The notes below the pieces were generated by a model. The model did not search any database, was not told the origin of the DNA, and saw only the letters and a program-made list of their open reading frames with translations. Shown here piece after piece: positions 28,244-37,281 of a stretch of 64,000 bases of DNA (position 1 is its first letter; each line of letters opens with the position of its first letter). The stretch is from the NCBI GenBank assembly GCA_963755825.1, contig CAVWLA010000003.1, positions 930,001 through 994,000 on the forward strand, written 5' to 3'. A program made the translations under genes and the position numbers. The stretch comes from DATBQN01 sp963755825. GTDB lineage: Bacteria > Acidobacteriota > Thermoanaerobaculia > Multivoradales > UBA5704.

Positions 28244-30397
28244 TCAGCCCTCTCCGGGCTTGCCGAACTCGCGGGCGAGGGCGCGGCCGAGGCGCTCGAG
28301 GAAGCCGCGCGGATGGGGGGACGCCGCCGGCGGCGCCAGGCGGGCGTCGAGGAGCTTGAGCTGCGCCTGCACCTGGGCGCGGTTGGCGGCCGAGTCGCCG
28401 TAGCCGGGGATCTGGTCGTAGTAGCGGACCGCCTGCTGGAGATAGGCCCGCGCCTGCTTGAGGAGCGAGGTCTCCTCGTCCGTCCCCTTCACCTTCTGCG
28501 CCCGTGCCTCGAGATTCAGCCCCTGCATGCGGAAGCCGTCGGCGAGCATCGCCGTCTCGCGATGGCCGAGCGGGTAGCCCAGCCGGCCGAGGTCGCCGAG
28601 CGCGATCTGCAGGGCCTCGAGGTCGAACTGGTCGTAGGCGTAGATGCGCGCCAGGCCGAGGTAGGGGTCCGGCCACTTGGGATCGAGGCGCGCCGCGTCC
28701 TGGAAGCCGGCGATCGCCTCGCGGCTGGTGGCGAGCGCCCGCTGGCGGTCGCCCTGGCCGCGCTGGGCGACCGAGGCGATGCGGTCGAGCTGCGCCTGGG
28801 CGTAGAGCATGCGGCTGCGGATCCGGCGGTCGTGCGGGGCGATCTGGGCGGCGGCGTGGAAGTCGTCGTAGGCGGTCTGCCAGCCGCGCTGGGTGGTCGT
28901 CGGATCGTCGCCGTGATAGCTGTCGAGGATGCGTCCGGCGGCGGTGCCGAGCATGCCGAGGAGCTCGCCGCCGACGCCGTAGAGATCGGGGGACAGCAGG
29001 CTCCAGCGCGCCGCGCTGGCGTAGCGCGCGGCGACCGCCTGCAGGTCGGGGTGGGCGGTCGCCAGATCGCGGCGGAGCTGCTCCGCCTGGTCCCAGGCCC
29101 AGAGCTGGACGCCGCCGACGGTGAGGACGAGGAGCACGGCGAGCACGGCGGCGAGGCGGAAGCGCCGGCGCGGCCGCGGCCCGGCCGCCGGGACCGGCGC
29201 CTGCACGGGCTCGGCGAAGATGCCGGCGAGCGGCGCCGGCGTTGTCGGCTGCAGGGGAGGCAGCGGCGGCACGACGGCGAGGACGGCGGGCGCTGGTGAG
29301 CCGGCCTCGCGGCTCTCCCCCATCCGCCGGGTCTCCTCGGCCGCCGCCGGCAGCGGACCGGTGCGGCGGGTGGCCTCGGCGGCGGCGGGCGAGTCGGCGG
29401 CGCCCGCATCGACGACCGGCGGCGGCGGATGGACGGTGCGGCGGGTGAGGTGGAGATCGGCGGCGGCGGCCACATCGGCAGCGTCGGAAGCATCGCCCGC
29501 CGGCGCCGCCGCGAGCGAGGGGAGCGGCAGGCCGTCGCGGAGCGCCAGCAGGTCGGCCTTCATGGCGCCGGCGTCCGGGTAGCGGCGGCGGACGTCGAAG
29601 GCGAGCGCGGTGTTGACGATCTGGGTGAGGCCGGGCGACGAGCCGGCGGGGAGCGGCAGCGGCGGCACGCCGTGGCGGATTGCCTGCTCGAGCTCCTCGG
29701 CGGTGTTGCCCGGGAAGGGGCGCCGGCCGGAGACCATCGCCGCCAGCACGACGCCGACCGCCCAGAGGTCCGAGTGGCGGTCGACGACGCCGCGCTCCAG
29801 CCGCTCCGGCGGCGTGTAGGGGAGGCTGCCGAAGAGGTTGACGGTGAAGCGCCGCGTCTGCGACAGGTGCTTGGCGATGCCGAAGTCGAGCACCCGCAGC
29901 CGCTCGCCGTCGCCCTCGACCTGCTGCAGGCGGATGTTCTCCGGCTTGATGTCGCCGTGCACGATGCCGAAGATCCGCCGCCCGGAGACCTCGGCGGAGA
30001 AGCTGTGGCACTCCTCGAGCATGGAGACGAGGTCGAGCGCGATGCCGATCGCCCGCGCCTCCGGCAGCGGTCCGCGCGCCAGCAGCTCCGAGAGGTCGCA
30101 GCCGGCGACGAACTCCATGGCGACCCAGAAGAAGTCGCCGTCCTGCCCCTCCTCGTAGACCGCCGCCACCTGCGGCGCGACGCCGGCGAGCTGCGCCTGG
30201 AGGGCGAGGCCGTTCTTCTCCGCCTCGAGCATCTCCGGGTCGCACTTCGACACCCGCACCACCTTGAGCGCCACCAGCCGCTCCGCCGCCGGGTCCCAGG
30301 CGAGGAGGACGTCGCCGATGGCGCCGCGGCCGAGGAAGTCGCGGATCTCGAAGCGGCCGACCGTCTGCGTGCCGAGCAGATGCGGGAGGTTCGCCAT
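28244..30397 (-). CDS. Membrane Ser/Thr protein kinase with TPR domain (PknB-operon type)
   Basis: 717 aa. The kinase domain spans 14 to about 275: GRGAIGDVLLA glycine loop, K45, catalytic loop HGDIKPEN (147-154), DFG 171-173, and PYTPPERLERG. The loop has HGD instead of HRD, so it is a non-RD kinase; catalytic Asp149 is kept. A Pro/Ala linker, one membrane helix (about 412-430, RLAAVLAVLLVLTVGGVQLW) and an outside region of TPR-like helices (to 717) follow. PASTA domains, usual in PknB, are absent; the TPR part is the likely sensor. ATG 30397 overlaps the phosphatase stop (TGATG). Likely targets are the FHA proteins and the FtsW-PBP fusion of the same operon. Confidence 0.93.
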   Translation of the reverse strand: MANLPHLLGTQTVGRFEIRDFLGRGAIGDVLLAWDPAAERLVALKVVRVSKCDPEMLEAEKNGLALQAQLAGVAPQVAAVYEEGQDGDFFWVAMEFVAGCDLSELLARGPLPEARAIGIALDLVSMLEECHSFSAEVSGRRIFGIVHGDIKPENIRLQQVEGDGERLRVLDFGIAKHLSQTRRFTVNLFGSLPYTPPERLERGVVDRHSDLWAVGVVLAAMVSGRRPFPGNTAEELEQAIRHGVPPLPLPAGSSPGLTQIVNTALAFDVRRRYPDAGAMKADLLALRDGLPLPSLAAAPAGDASDAADVAAAADLHLTRRTVHPPPPVVDAGAADSPAAAEATRRTGPLPAAAEETRRMGESREAGSPAPAVLAVVPPLPPLQPTTPAPLAGIFAEPVQAPVPAAGPRPRRRFRLAAVLAVLLVLTVGGVQLWAWDQAEQLRRDLATAHPDLQAVAARYASAARWSLLSPDLYGVGGELLGMLGTAAGRILDSYHGDDPTTTQRGWQTAYDDFHAAAQIAPHDRRIRSRMLYAQAQLDRIASVAQRGQGDRQRALATSREAIAGFQDAARLDPKWPDPYLGLARIYAYDQFDLEALQIALGDLGRLGYPLGHRETAMLADGFRMQGLNLEARAQKVKGTDEETSLLKQARAYLQQAVRYYDQIPGYGDSAANRAQVQAQLKLLDARLAPPAASPHPRGFLERLGRALAREFGKPGEG

Positions 30398-32238
30398 CAG
30401 CGCGGCCTCGCCGCCGGCGGCCGGGCGCCCGCGGCGCCGCTGCCCGGGCGCTCGGCGGCAGCGGGCCGCGCCGCCGCCGCGCCGGCGAGCGGCGGCCGCG
30501 CCACGGCGGGCGGCGGCGCGCCGGATGCACCGGACACCGCGTGCACCGCCTGCTCGCGCGGCAGGGCGCCGAAGGCGTTCCAGCGGAAGATCTCCTCGCC
30601 GCGCTCGGCGGCCGCCGCCGGCAGCGCGACGCCGCCGCCGCCGTTGCCCTCGATGCGGTTGCCGGCGAGGAGCGGCGCCGCCGTCTCGCGCACCTCGATG
30701 CCGGCCGCCGGGCTGCCGGCGCGGATGCCGTTTGAGAGGACGAGGTTGTCGAGCAGGCGCGGCGCCGCCGCGCCGGCGATGACGATCCCGGCGCCGCCGT
30801 TCTGGTGCACGTAGACGTAGCGCACCGTCGAGCGGTCGGCGCCGCCGATCTCGATGCCGGCGCCGGCCGCGCGGGTGACCTCCAGCTCGTCGAGCACCAC
30901 CTCGGAGCCGTCGAGCCTCACCCCGACGCCCCAGGGATTGCCCACCTCGCCGCGGATGCGGAAGCCGGAGAGCCGGGCGCCGCGGATGCCGCTGGCGGCG
31001 ACCGCCACGCCCCCCGCGCCCGTGCCGGCGCCGGCGGGCGGCAGGAGGATCGCCGCGCGCGGCACGCGGCTCACCACGGCGACCCCGGCGCGGAGCGTCA
31101 GCCGCTCGCGGTACTCCCCCGGCGCCACCTCGATCGACTGGCCGGGCTGCGCCGCAGCGAGGGCCTCGCCGATCGTCGCGAAGCCGCCGTCGCCGATCCC
31201 CACCACCAGCGGCGCCGGCGAGGCGTGGCCGGTGCGGGTGGCGAGACCGGGCAGCAGGGTCAGCAGCGGCTCGCGGAAGAGCGCCGCGAGGGCGGCCAGC
31301 AGGGCGACGAGGGCGACGGCGAGCGGCAGCGCGCTCCGCCAGCTCCAGCCCGAGCGGACGGACGCCGCGCCGCTTCCGTGTCCGGCGACCGGCCCGGCGG
31401 GCGGCGGTGTGGGCGGCGTGGGCCGGCGCGCCGTGCCGCCGGTGGCGCTCCCCGCCAAGCTTCCGGCGCCCCGGCGGCGCACCGCCTCGGCGTAGCGGTC
31501 GCCCTCTACGAGCACCGCCGAGACGTTGTCCTTGCCGCCGGCGGCGTTCGCCCTCTGCACGAGGGCGCGCACGGCGGCGTCGGGCGAGGCGGCGTTGGCC
31601 TCGATCGCCTGCAGGATCTCGCGCGACGGCACCATGTCGGAGAGGCCGTCGCTGCAGAGGAGGAGGGCGCCGGCGGGATCGAAGGGCACCTCGAGGATCT
31701 CGATCCAGCCCTCCTCCTCCGGCTCGTGGTCCTCGGAGCCCACGTCGCGGAAGATCTCGTTGCGCCGCGGGTGGCTCATCGCCTCGCTCTCGGAGAGCTC
31801 GCCGGAATCCTCCCGCGCCCCCACCGGCGAGTGGTCGTGGGTGAGCTTGCGGATGGTGCCCGCGGCGAGCGCGTAGGCGCGGCTGTCGCCGACGTGGCCG
31901 ATGGTGGCGCGGCTGCCGTCGAGGACGGCGACGGTCAGCACGCAGGCCATGCCGGCGAGCTTGGGGTCGGCCAGCGCGCGCTCGTGGATCTGCCGGTTGG
32001 CGAGGGCGATCGCCTCGCGCACCAGCTTGGCGCTGTCGGTGGTGCGGCGGGAGAGGCGGGCGCGGAGGACGGCGAGCGCCGTCTCGGCGGCGACCTCGCC
32101 CGCCGACTCGCCGCCGACGCCGTCGATCACCGCGAAGATCCCCAGCTCGGGCGCCGAGAGCACCCGGTCCTCGTTGTTGTCGCGGGCGCGGCCGGGGTCG
32201 GAGGCCGCGGCGGCGTGGACGGCGCGGGCGCGGCTCAC
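30397..32238 (-). CDS. PP2C phosphatase with membrane helix and extracytoplasmic beta-helix
   Basis: 613 aa, GTG start at 32238. The PP2C domain (1 to about 250) shows its metal and core motifs: DNNEDR, FAVIDGVGGESAG, IGHVGDSRAY, LCSDGLSDMV and GGKDNVSAV. After a Pro/Gly linker comes one membrane helix (about 293-312). A parallel beta-helix of NosD/pectate-lyase type (about 345-560) follows, with repeats such as GAGIEIGGADRSTVRYVYVH, GAGIVIAGAAAPRLLDNLVL and GIEVRETAAPLLAGNRIEGN, then a Pro/Ala tail. It should dephosphorylate the partner kinase's targets. The outside beta-helix, which may bind glycan, is unusual for this family. GTGA overlap with the microprotein and TGATG overlap with the kinase. 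Confidence 0.92.
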   Translation of the reverse strand: MSRARAVHAAAASDPGRARDNNEDRVLSAPELGIFAVIDGVGGESAGEVAAETALAVLRARLSRRTTDSAKLVREAIALANRQIHERALADPKLAGMACVLTVAVLDGSRATIGHVGDSRAYALAAGTIRKLTHDHSPVGAREDSGELSESEAMSHPRRNEIFRDVGSEDHEPEEEGWIEILEVPFDPAGALLLCSDGLSDMVPSREILQAIEANAASPDAAVRALVQRANAAGGKDNVSAVLVEGDRYAEAVRRRGAGSLAGSATGGTARRPTPPTPPPAGPVAGHGSGAASVRSGWSWRSALPLAVALVALLAALAALFREPLLTLLPGLATRTGHASPAPLVVGIGDGGFATIGEALAAAQPGQSIEVAPGEYRERLTLRAGVAVVSRVPRAAILLPPAGAGTGAGGVAVAASGIRGARLSGFRIRGEVGNPWGVGVRLDGSEVVLDELEVTRAAGAGIEIGGADRSTVRYVYVHQNGGAGIVIAGAAAPRLLDNLVLSNGIRAGSPAAGIEVRETAAPLLAGNRIEGNGGGGVALPAAAAERGEEIFRWNAFGALPREQAVHAVSGASGAPPPAVARPPLAGAAAARPAAAERPGSGAAGARPPAARPR

Positions 32239-32387
32239 GGCCGGTGGCGCCCCGCCTCGCGGCGGAGCTCGGCGATCGCCGCCCAGGCGAGGAGGCCGAC
32301 CGCGGCGCCGAGGACCGCGAGCAGCGGCAGGCGGGCCGCGAACAGGGAGAAGGCGAGCGGCATCGGCAGTGGAATCGGCAGCGGCAT
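32235..32387 (-). CDS. 50-aa membrane microprotein inside the kinase/phosphatase operon
   Basis: An open frame of 51 codons fits exactly between the FHA gene and the phosphatase. Its ATG (32387) overlaps the FHA stop (TGATG) and its stop overlaps the phosphatase GTG by 4 nt (GTGA). The product begins MPLPIPLPMPLAFSLFAARL. One hydrophobic helix (about 10-38, LPLLAVLGAAVGLLAWAAI) is followed by a basic tail (ELRREAGRHRP), predicting a single-pass inner-membrane peptide. An internal ATG at 32363 is an alternative start. No homologue is recognised. The exact coupling on both sides is the main evidence that it is translated. Confidence 0.65.
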   Translation of the reverse strand: MPLPIPLPMPLAFSLFAARLPLLAVLGAAVGLLAWAAIAELRREAGRHRP

Positions 32388-33223
32388 CAGGCGGCTCCCC
32401 CGGTGCGCTCGAAGTCGAGGAAGACGATGCCGGCGAGGCCGATGCGGGCGCGGTCCGGCAGCTCGATCCAGCGGTCGAGGTCGCGCACCGTCTCGCCGCT
32501 GGTCTCCAGGCTCGACGGCAGCGGCTTGCCGTTGACCGTCGTGCCGAGCTTCGAGAGGTCCTTGATGCGGAAGCCGCCGCCCTCCACCCGCTTCAGCCGC
32601 GCGTGCTCGCGCGAGATGTCGAGCGAGGTGTCGAGGCGCAGGTCGACCCAGACGTCCGGCGCCTCGCGGCCGATGACGATCTCCTCCTTGGTCATCAGGA
32701 ACTCGCGCGGCCCGGAGTCGTCCTTGTAGGAGATGCGGGCGAAGGCGGCGGCGGGGTCGGCGCGCTCGCGGATGGTGCGGCCGAGCCGGCGGGTGGTCGA
32801 GATGCGCTGGGTGGGGTTGCCGGCGCCGTAGCCGGCGGCCTGCGCCTGGGCGAACTCGGAGACCACCTGGATGTCGCCCGGCTGCAGGGCGCCGTTGGGG
32901 TCCTCCTGGAAGCGGATCGACCAGCGCCCCTCGGCGGAGACGAAGCGCGGCGGCTCGTCCTTCGCCTTCTTGCGCGTCAGCAGCCGGCCGACGATCGGCG
33001 TCGCGCCGCGGTTGAGCCGCGCCATCTCGCCGTCGAGGAGCGCCTTGGCCTCGCTCTCGATCTCGCCGAAGATCGTGCGCAGGCGCTCGTGGTCCTCGGC
33101 ATGGAGGTACACCTGATAGAGGCTGGGCGCCAGGGTCTTGGTGACCAGCGGCTCCAGGCTGCTCCGCATGTTCTCGGCGATGGCGAGGATCACGTCCCGC
33201 GCCGTCGCCCGCTCGTCGGCCAC
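32387..33223 (-). CDS. FHA-domain protein with DUF3662-like N terminus (FhaA-like)
   Basis: First gene of the operon; 278 aa from GTG 33223. An ATG at 33229 is in frame, but AGGAGG (33230-33235) abuts it with zero spacing, whereas it is six bases before the GTG. The N-terminal helical region (about 8-70, DVILAIAENM, APSLYQVYLHAEDHERLRTI) resembles the DUF3662 part of FhaA. Then come a beta region (GRWSIRFQEDPNGALQPGDI) and a Ser/Thr-rich linker (NPTQRISTTRRLGRT), a plausible phosphosite. The C-terminal FHA domain has VIGREAPDVWVDLRL, SREHARLK and LSKLGTTVNGKPL, with all main phosphothreonine-binding residues. The order FHA, PP2C, kinase, SEDS-PBP mirrors the mycobacterial pknB cluster. Confidence 0.9.
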   Translation of the reverse strand: MADERATARDVILAIAENMRSSLEPLVTKTLAPSLYQVYLHAEDHERLRTIFGEIESEAKALLDGEMARLNRGATPIVGRLLTRKKAKDEPPRFVSAEGRWSIRFQEDPNGALQPGDIQVVSEFAQAQAAGYGAGNPTQRISTTRRLGRTIRERADPAAAFARISYKDDSGPREFLMTKEEIVIGREAPDVWVDLRLDTSLDISREHARLKRVEGGGFRIKDLSKLGTTVNGKPLPSSLETSGETVRDLDRWIELPDRARIGLAGIVFLDFERTGGAA

Positions 33224-33349
33224 TCGCATCCTCCTGAAAAGAGCTGGACCGCGCGCTCCTCCGGCTGGTCCCCGCGAGTATATCCGTACGCTTCCGGGCC
33301 CTCGCGGGTTGCGCCGGCTCCGCCTGCGGCCCCTCTCGTCAGCTCCCGC

Positions 33350-35770
33350 TTAGCTTCGAAGCGCGACGAGCGGATCGATGCTCGCGGCGCGGCGGGCCGG
33401 CAGCAGGCAGGCGAAGACGCCGATGGCGAGGAGGAAGCCCGCCACCGAGACGAAGGTGAGGAGGTCGGTGGGCCGGATGCCGAAGAGGAGCGCGGCAAGG
33501 AAGCGCGAGGAGAAGAGGGCGACCCCGGCGCCCAGGGCGAGCCCGATGGCGATGAGCGCCAGGCCGCTCCGCATGACCAGACCGAGGAGCTCGACGCGGC
33601 GGGCGCCGAGCGCCGCGCGGATGCCGATCTCGCGCGTCCGCTCGGTGACCGAGTAGGAGATGACGCCGCCGATGCCGATGGCGGTGATGAGGAAGGCGAG
33701 GCCGGCGAAGACCGCGAGCAGCGAGGCGGTGAGGCGCGGCGACGCCGTCGCCTGGCTGCGCAGCTCGGCGAGCGTCTTGATGTCGGCGACCGGCTGCTCG
33801 GGATCGAGCTGGCCGACCACCGACTTGACGTCGGCGAGGGCGACCAGCGGGTTCGCCTGGGTGCGCACGAGGAGCTCCATGGTGCCGATGGGGAGCTGCG
33901 CGAAGGGGACGTAGAAGGCCGGCCCCGCCTCCTCGGTCAGCCCGCGCTGGCGGACGTCGCCGACGACGCCGACGACGGTGCGGTAGATCTCGGTGCCCGG
34001 GCTGCCGCCGGTGAAGCGCAGCTTGGTGTCGAGCGGCCTCCCCTGCGGCCAGTATTTCTTCGCCATGCTCTGGTTGATGATGACGACCGGCGGCGCCTTC
34101 GCCGTGTCGCGGTCGTCGAAGGCGCGCCCGAGGACGACGGGGACGGCGAGGGTCTGGAAGAAGCTCGCGCTCGCCAGGTGGAGGCTCGCCTGGCGGCCGG
34201 GGTCCTCCGCGGCGCCCTGGATCTCGATGCTCGGGCTGGCGAGCTCGCCCTCGAGGGGGAGGTCGCTGGTGATCGCCGCCGCGACGACGTTCGGCCGCTC
34301 GGCGAGGCCGTGCAGCAGGTTGCCGAAGAAGCCCTGGAAGTCGGCCGACGACTTGTACTTGTTGAACGGCAGGTCGACCACCATGGTGAGCACGTTGCCG
34401 GTCTTGAAGCCGGCGTCCACCCGGTTCAGGTTGGCGAGGCTGCGCAGGGTGAGGCCGGCCATCACCAGGAGGACGAAGGAGAGCGCCACCTGAGCGACGA
34501 TCATGGCGCCGCGCAGGCGGTGCCGCGCGGTGCCGGCAGTGGTGGCGCCGCCCTCTTTGAGGGCCGCCGCGAGGTCGCCGCGCGACACCTGGAGGGCCGG
34601 CAGCAGGCCGAAGGCGAGGCCGGTCAGGACCGACACCGCGAGGGTGAAGGCGAGCACGCGGCCGTCGATCGACACCGACGAGCCGAGGGCGTTGACCCGA
34701 CTCACCCAGGCGGCGAGGCCGCGGATGCCGAGGGCCGCGAAGGCGAGGCCGACGGCGCCGCCGAGGAGGCCGACGACGGTGCTCTCGGTGAGCAGCTGGC
34801 GGAGGATGCGGCGGCGGTCGGCGCCGAGGGCGGCGCGGAGAGTGATCTCGCGCTCGCGGCTCATCAGGCGGGCGAGGGTGAGGTTGGCGAGGTTGGCGCA
34901 GGTGATGAGGAGGACCAAGAGGACGACGCCGAAGAGGACCAGCAGATTGGCGCGGAAGTTGGCGGTGATCTCCTCGCGGATGGGGAGGACCGGCAGGTCG
35001 ACCTGGGCGCCGCGGTAGAACTGCGGGTACTCGCGGTAGAGGCGGCCGAGGATCGTCGTCGCCTCGGTCTGCGCCTGGCCGACGGTGGCGCCGGGCTTGA
35101 GGCGCCCCCAGAGCTGGAGGAGGGTCATCTTGCGGTTGCTCGCCAGCTTGGGGTTCGAGCGGTAGGGGCAGTTGCTGGTCGGCATGTAGACGTCGTTGGC
35201 GCCCGGATAGGGCGGCAGCGGCGGCAGGATGCCGACGACGGTGATCGGCTTGCCGTTCATGCGCAGGGGCTTGCCGAGGATCGCCGGGTCGGCGCCGAAG
35301 CGGCGGCGCCAGTACTGGTCGGTGAGCAGCAGCACGTGGTCGGCGCCGACCTGCTCGTCGGCCGGCACGAAGTCGCGGCCGAGCTGCACGCGGACCCCGG
35401 TCTGGTGGAAGAAGTCGCTCGACACGACGCCGGTCTGCACGCGGTCGGGATCGCCGTCGCCGACGAGGGTGAAGGTCATCGAGTGGTACTCGAGGATCGA
35501 CATCTTGGTCGCCTGGCGCCGGTAGTCGACGAGCTCGGGGACGGAGAAGAACTGGTTCTGCTGGCCGACCGCCGGCCGCGCGCCGAGGTGGACCAGGCGG
35601 TCGCCGTTGGCGTAGGGCAGCGGCCGCAGCAGGACCGTGTTGAGGACGCTGAAGACCGCCGTGTTGGCGCCGATGCCGAGCGCCAGGGTGAGGACGACGA
35701 TCGCGGTGTGGAGCGGCCGCTCGAGGAGCTGGCGCCGCGCGTACTGCAGGTCCCGAAGCAGAGATCCCAT
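33350..35770 (-). CDS. Duplicated MacB/FtsX-like ABC permease (ADOP family)
   Basis: 806 aa containing two permease units. Each unit has a MacB-type periplasmic core domain, plus FtsX-like helices. The first begins RDLQYARRQLLERPLHTAIVVLTLALGIGANTAVFSVLN with helices near 285-420; the second core is about 430-660 with helices to the C terminus (TREIGIRAALGARR, LPARRAASIDPLVALRS). The pattern is that of the 'acidobacterial duplicated orphan permease' group, which lacks an adjacent ATPase gene; none is present here either. Transport or mechanotransmission of an unknown substrate is likely. It is divergent from the secreted hydrolase at 35923. Confidence 0.93.
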   Translation of the reverse strand: MGSLLRDLQYARRQLLERPLHTAIVVLTLALGIGANTAVFSVLNTVLLRPLPYANGDRLVHLGARPAVGQQNQFFSVPELVDYRRQATKMSILEYHSMTFTLVGDGDPDRVQTGVVSSDFFHQTGVRVQLGRDFVPADEQVGADHVLLLTDQYWRRRFGADPAILGKPLRMNGKPITVVGILPPLPPYPGANDVYMPTSNCPYRSNPKLASNRKMTLLQLWGRLKPGATVGQAQTEATTILGRLYREYPQFYRGAQVDLPVLPIREEITANFRANLLVLFGVVLLVLLITCANLANLTLARLMSREREITLRAALGADRRRILRQLLTESTVVGLLGGAVGLAFAALGIRGLAAWVSRVNALGSSVSIDGRVLAFTLAVSVLTGLAFGLLPALQVSRGDLAAALKEGGATTAGTARHRLRGAMIVAQVALSFVLLVMAGLTLRSLANLNRVDAGFKTGNVLTMVVDLPFNKYKSSADFQGFFGNLLHGLAERPNVVAAAITSDLPLEGELASPSIEIQGAAEDPGRQASLHLASASFFQTLAVPVVLGRAFDDRDTAKAPPVVIINQSMAKKYWPQGRPLDTKLRFTGGSPGTEIYRTVVGVVGDVRQRGLTEEAGPAFYVPFAQLPIGTMELLVRTQANPLVALADVKSVVGQLDPEQPVADIKTLAELRSQATASPRLTASLLAVFAGLAFLITAIGIGGVISYSVTERTREIGIRAALGARRVELLGLVMRSGLALIAIGLALGAGVALFSSRFLAALLFGIRPTDLLTFVSVAGFLLAIGVFACLLPARRAASIDPLVALRS

Positions 35771-35922
35771 CGTTCGCCTCCGTGCGGCCGCATCGACCGT
35801 GTGCCAGCTTGCGATGGTACGCCGAAAAACTGTGGAGTGGAGCGGGCATCGTCGACTGGCAATGTTCCCCGGCGACCCTCTCCGCCTGGGTTAGAGTTCC
35901 CGTAAACCATGGAGGAATTCTG

Positions 35923-37272
35923 ATGACCTCAAAGCGAACGCTCTTCGCCCTCGCCGCTTTCCTGCTCGCTCTCTCCGCGCTAGCGGCCCCCGCGCTCGCC
36001 AACGGCGCCGCCGCGGTCCTCGGCGCCGCCTGCGGCCCCGCCACCGCCGACCCGCCGGCGGGGTGCCTCGCCTCGGCGGTCAGCCGCCGGCCGCTCGCCG
36101 GCGGCGTCGTCGAGTACTCCGCGGCGCTCCGCGTCGGCCCCGGCGCCCACGACGTCATCGGCCTCCATCGGGTGACCCGCGAGCGGGCGCCCTTCGTACC
36201 CGCCGTCGCGGCGCGGGCCGTCTTCTTCGCCCATGGCGACGCCTGGAATTTCGACGCGGCCTTCCTCGCCAACCTGGAGTCCCCCGGCATCGCCGCCGAT
36301 CACGCGGCGCCGATCTTCCTCGCCGCGCGCGGCATCGACGTCTGGGGGATCGACTTCCGCTGGACGCGGGTGCCGGCGGCGACGACCGACTTCACGTTCA
36401 TGCAGGACTGGGGGACGGCGACCGACCTTCACGACCTGGGGCTCGCCCTCGCCGCGGCGCGCGCCGCGCGGCTGGCGACCGGCAGCGGCGCCGGCAGGCT
36501 CTTCCTCCTCGGCTGGAGCCGCGGCGCCCTCGACGGCTACGCCTACGTCGGCGAGGAGACCCAGCTGCCGCCGGCGCTGCGCCAGGTGAAGGGGCTCATC
36601 CCGGTCGACATCCTGCTCAAGACCGACCGGGCCGACATCCGCCAGGCGGCCTGCTCGCGCGCCGCCAGCGATCGCCAGGCGCTCGACGCCGGCATCTACG
36701 AGAGCGCCTCCGGCACCCTCTTCGAAGGGCTGGGGAGCCTGGCGCTCAGCGCGCCGTCGGCGCCGTCGCCCATCGTTCCCGGCCTCACCGACCTGCAGGC
36801 GGCGCTCCTCGCCGGCGCGGCGACCTACCAGCTGCTGCCGCCCGGGCAGTCGTTCGTCCCGTCGTACCACTTCACCGGCGGCACCTTCGACGCCAACGGG
36901 CTGCCGACCGGCCTCACCTTCACCCCGGCGAGCGCCTGGTTCGCCTTCCTCGCCGGCGCCTCGCCATACGAGCCCACCCGCGTCATCCTCGACGGCGACG
37001 AGACGATGTGCGACGCGATCGACGTCCCCTTCGACGACCACCTGGGCGAGATCAGGGTGCCGGTCTTCTACCTCGGGGTGGCCGGCGGCTTCGGCGACTT
37101 CGGCATCTACACGACGACGCTCCTCGGCTCGGCCGACGTCACCACCCGCGTCGTCCGCCGGCTGCCGCCCGCCGAGCAGCCGCTCGACATCGGCCACGTC
37201 GACATCTGGAACGCCACCGACGCGCCCCGCCTCTTCTGGCAGCCGATCCTCGACTGGATCGACGGGCACTGA
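35923..37272 (+). CDS. Secreted alpha/beta-hydrolase-like protein
   Basis: 449 aa, ATG 35923 preceded by GGAGGAA. Signal peptide residues 1-26 (TLFALAAFLLALSALAAPALA). The fold is suggested by VFFAHGDAWNF (oxyanion region), DVWGIDFRWTR, the nucleophile elbow FLLGWSRGALDGY (Ser in GWSRG), a late strand VPVFYLGVAGGFGDFG, and a C-terminal His in DIGHVDIW. This ordering fits a Ser-Asp-His hydrolase exported to the periplasm or outside. The substrate is unknown. Ten bases separate its stop from the end of the convergent SGNH gene. Confidence 0.75.
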   Translation: MTSKRTLFALAAFLLALSALAAPALANGAAAVLGAACGPATADPPAGCLASAVSRRPLAGGVVEYSAALRVGPGAHDVIGLHRVTRERAPFVPAVAARAVFFAHGDAWNFDAAFLANLESPGIAADHAAPIFLAARGIDVWGIDFRWTRVPAATTDFTFMQDWGTATDLHDLGLALAAARAARLATGSGAGRLFLLGWSRGALDGYAYVGEETQLPPALRQVKGLIPVDILLKTDRADIRQAACSRAASDRQALDAGIYESASGTLFEGLGSLALSAPSAPSPIVPGLTDLQAALLAGAATYQLLPPGQSFVPSYHFTGGTFDANGLPTGLTFTPASAWFAFLAGASPYEPTRVILDGDETMCDAIDVPFDDHLGEIRVPVFYLGVAGGFGDFGIYTTTLLGSADVTTRVVRRLPPAEQPLDIGHVDIWNATDAPRLFWQPILDWIDGH

Positions 37273-37281
37273 GGCCGCGAG

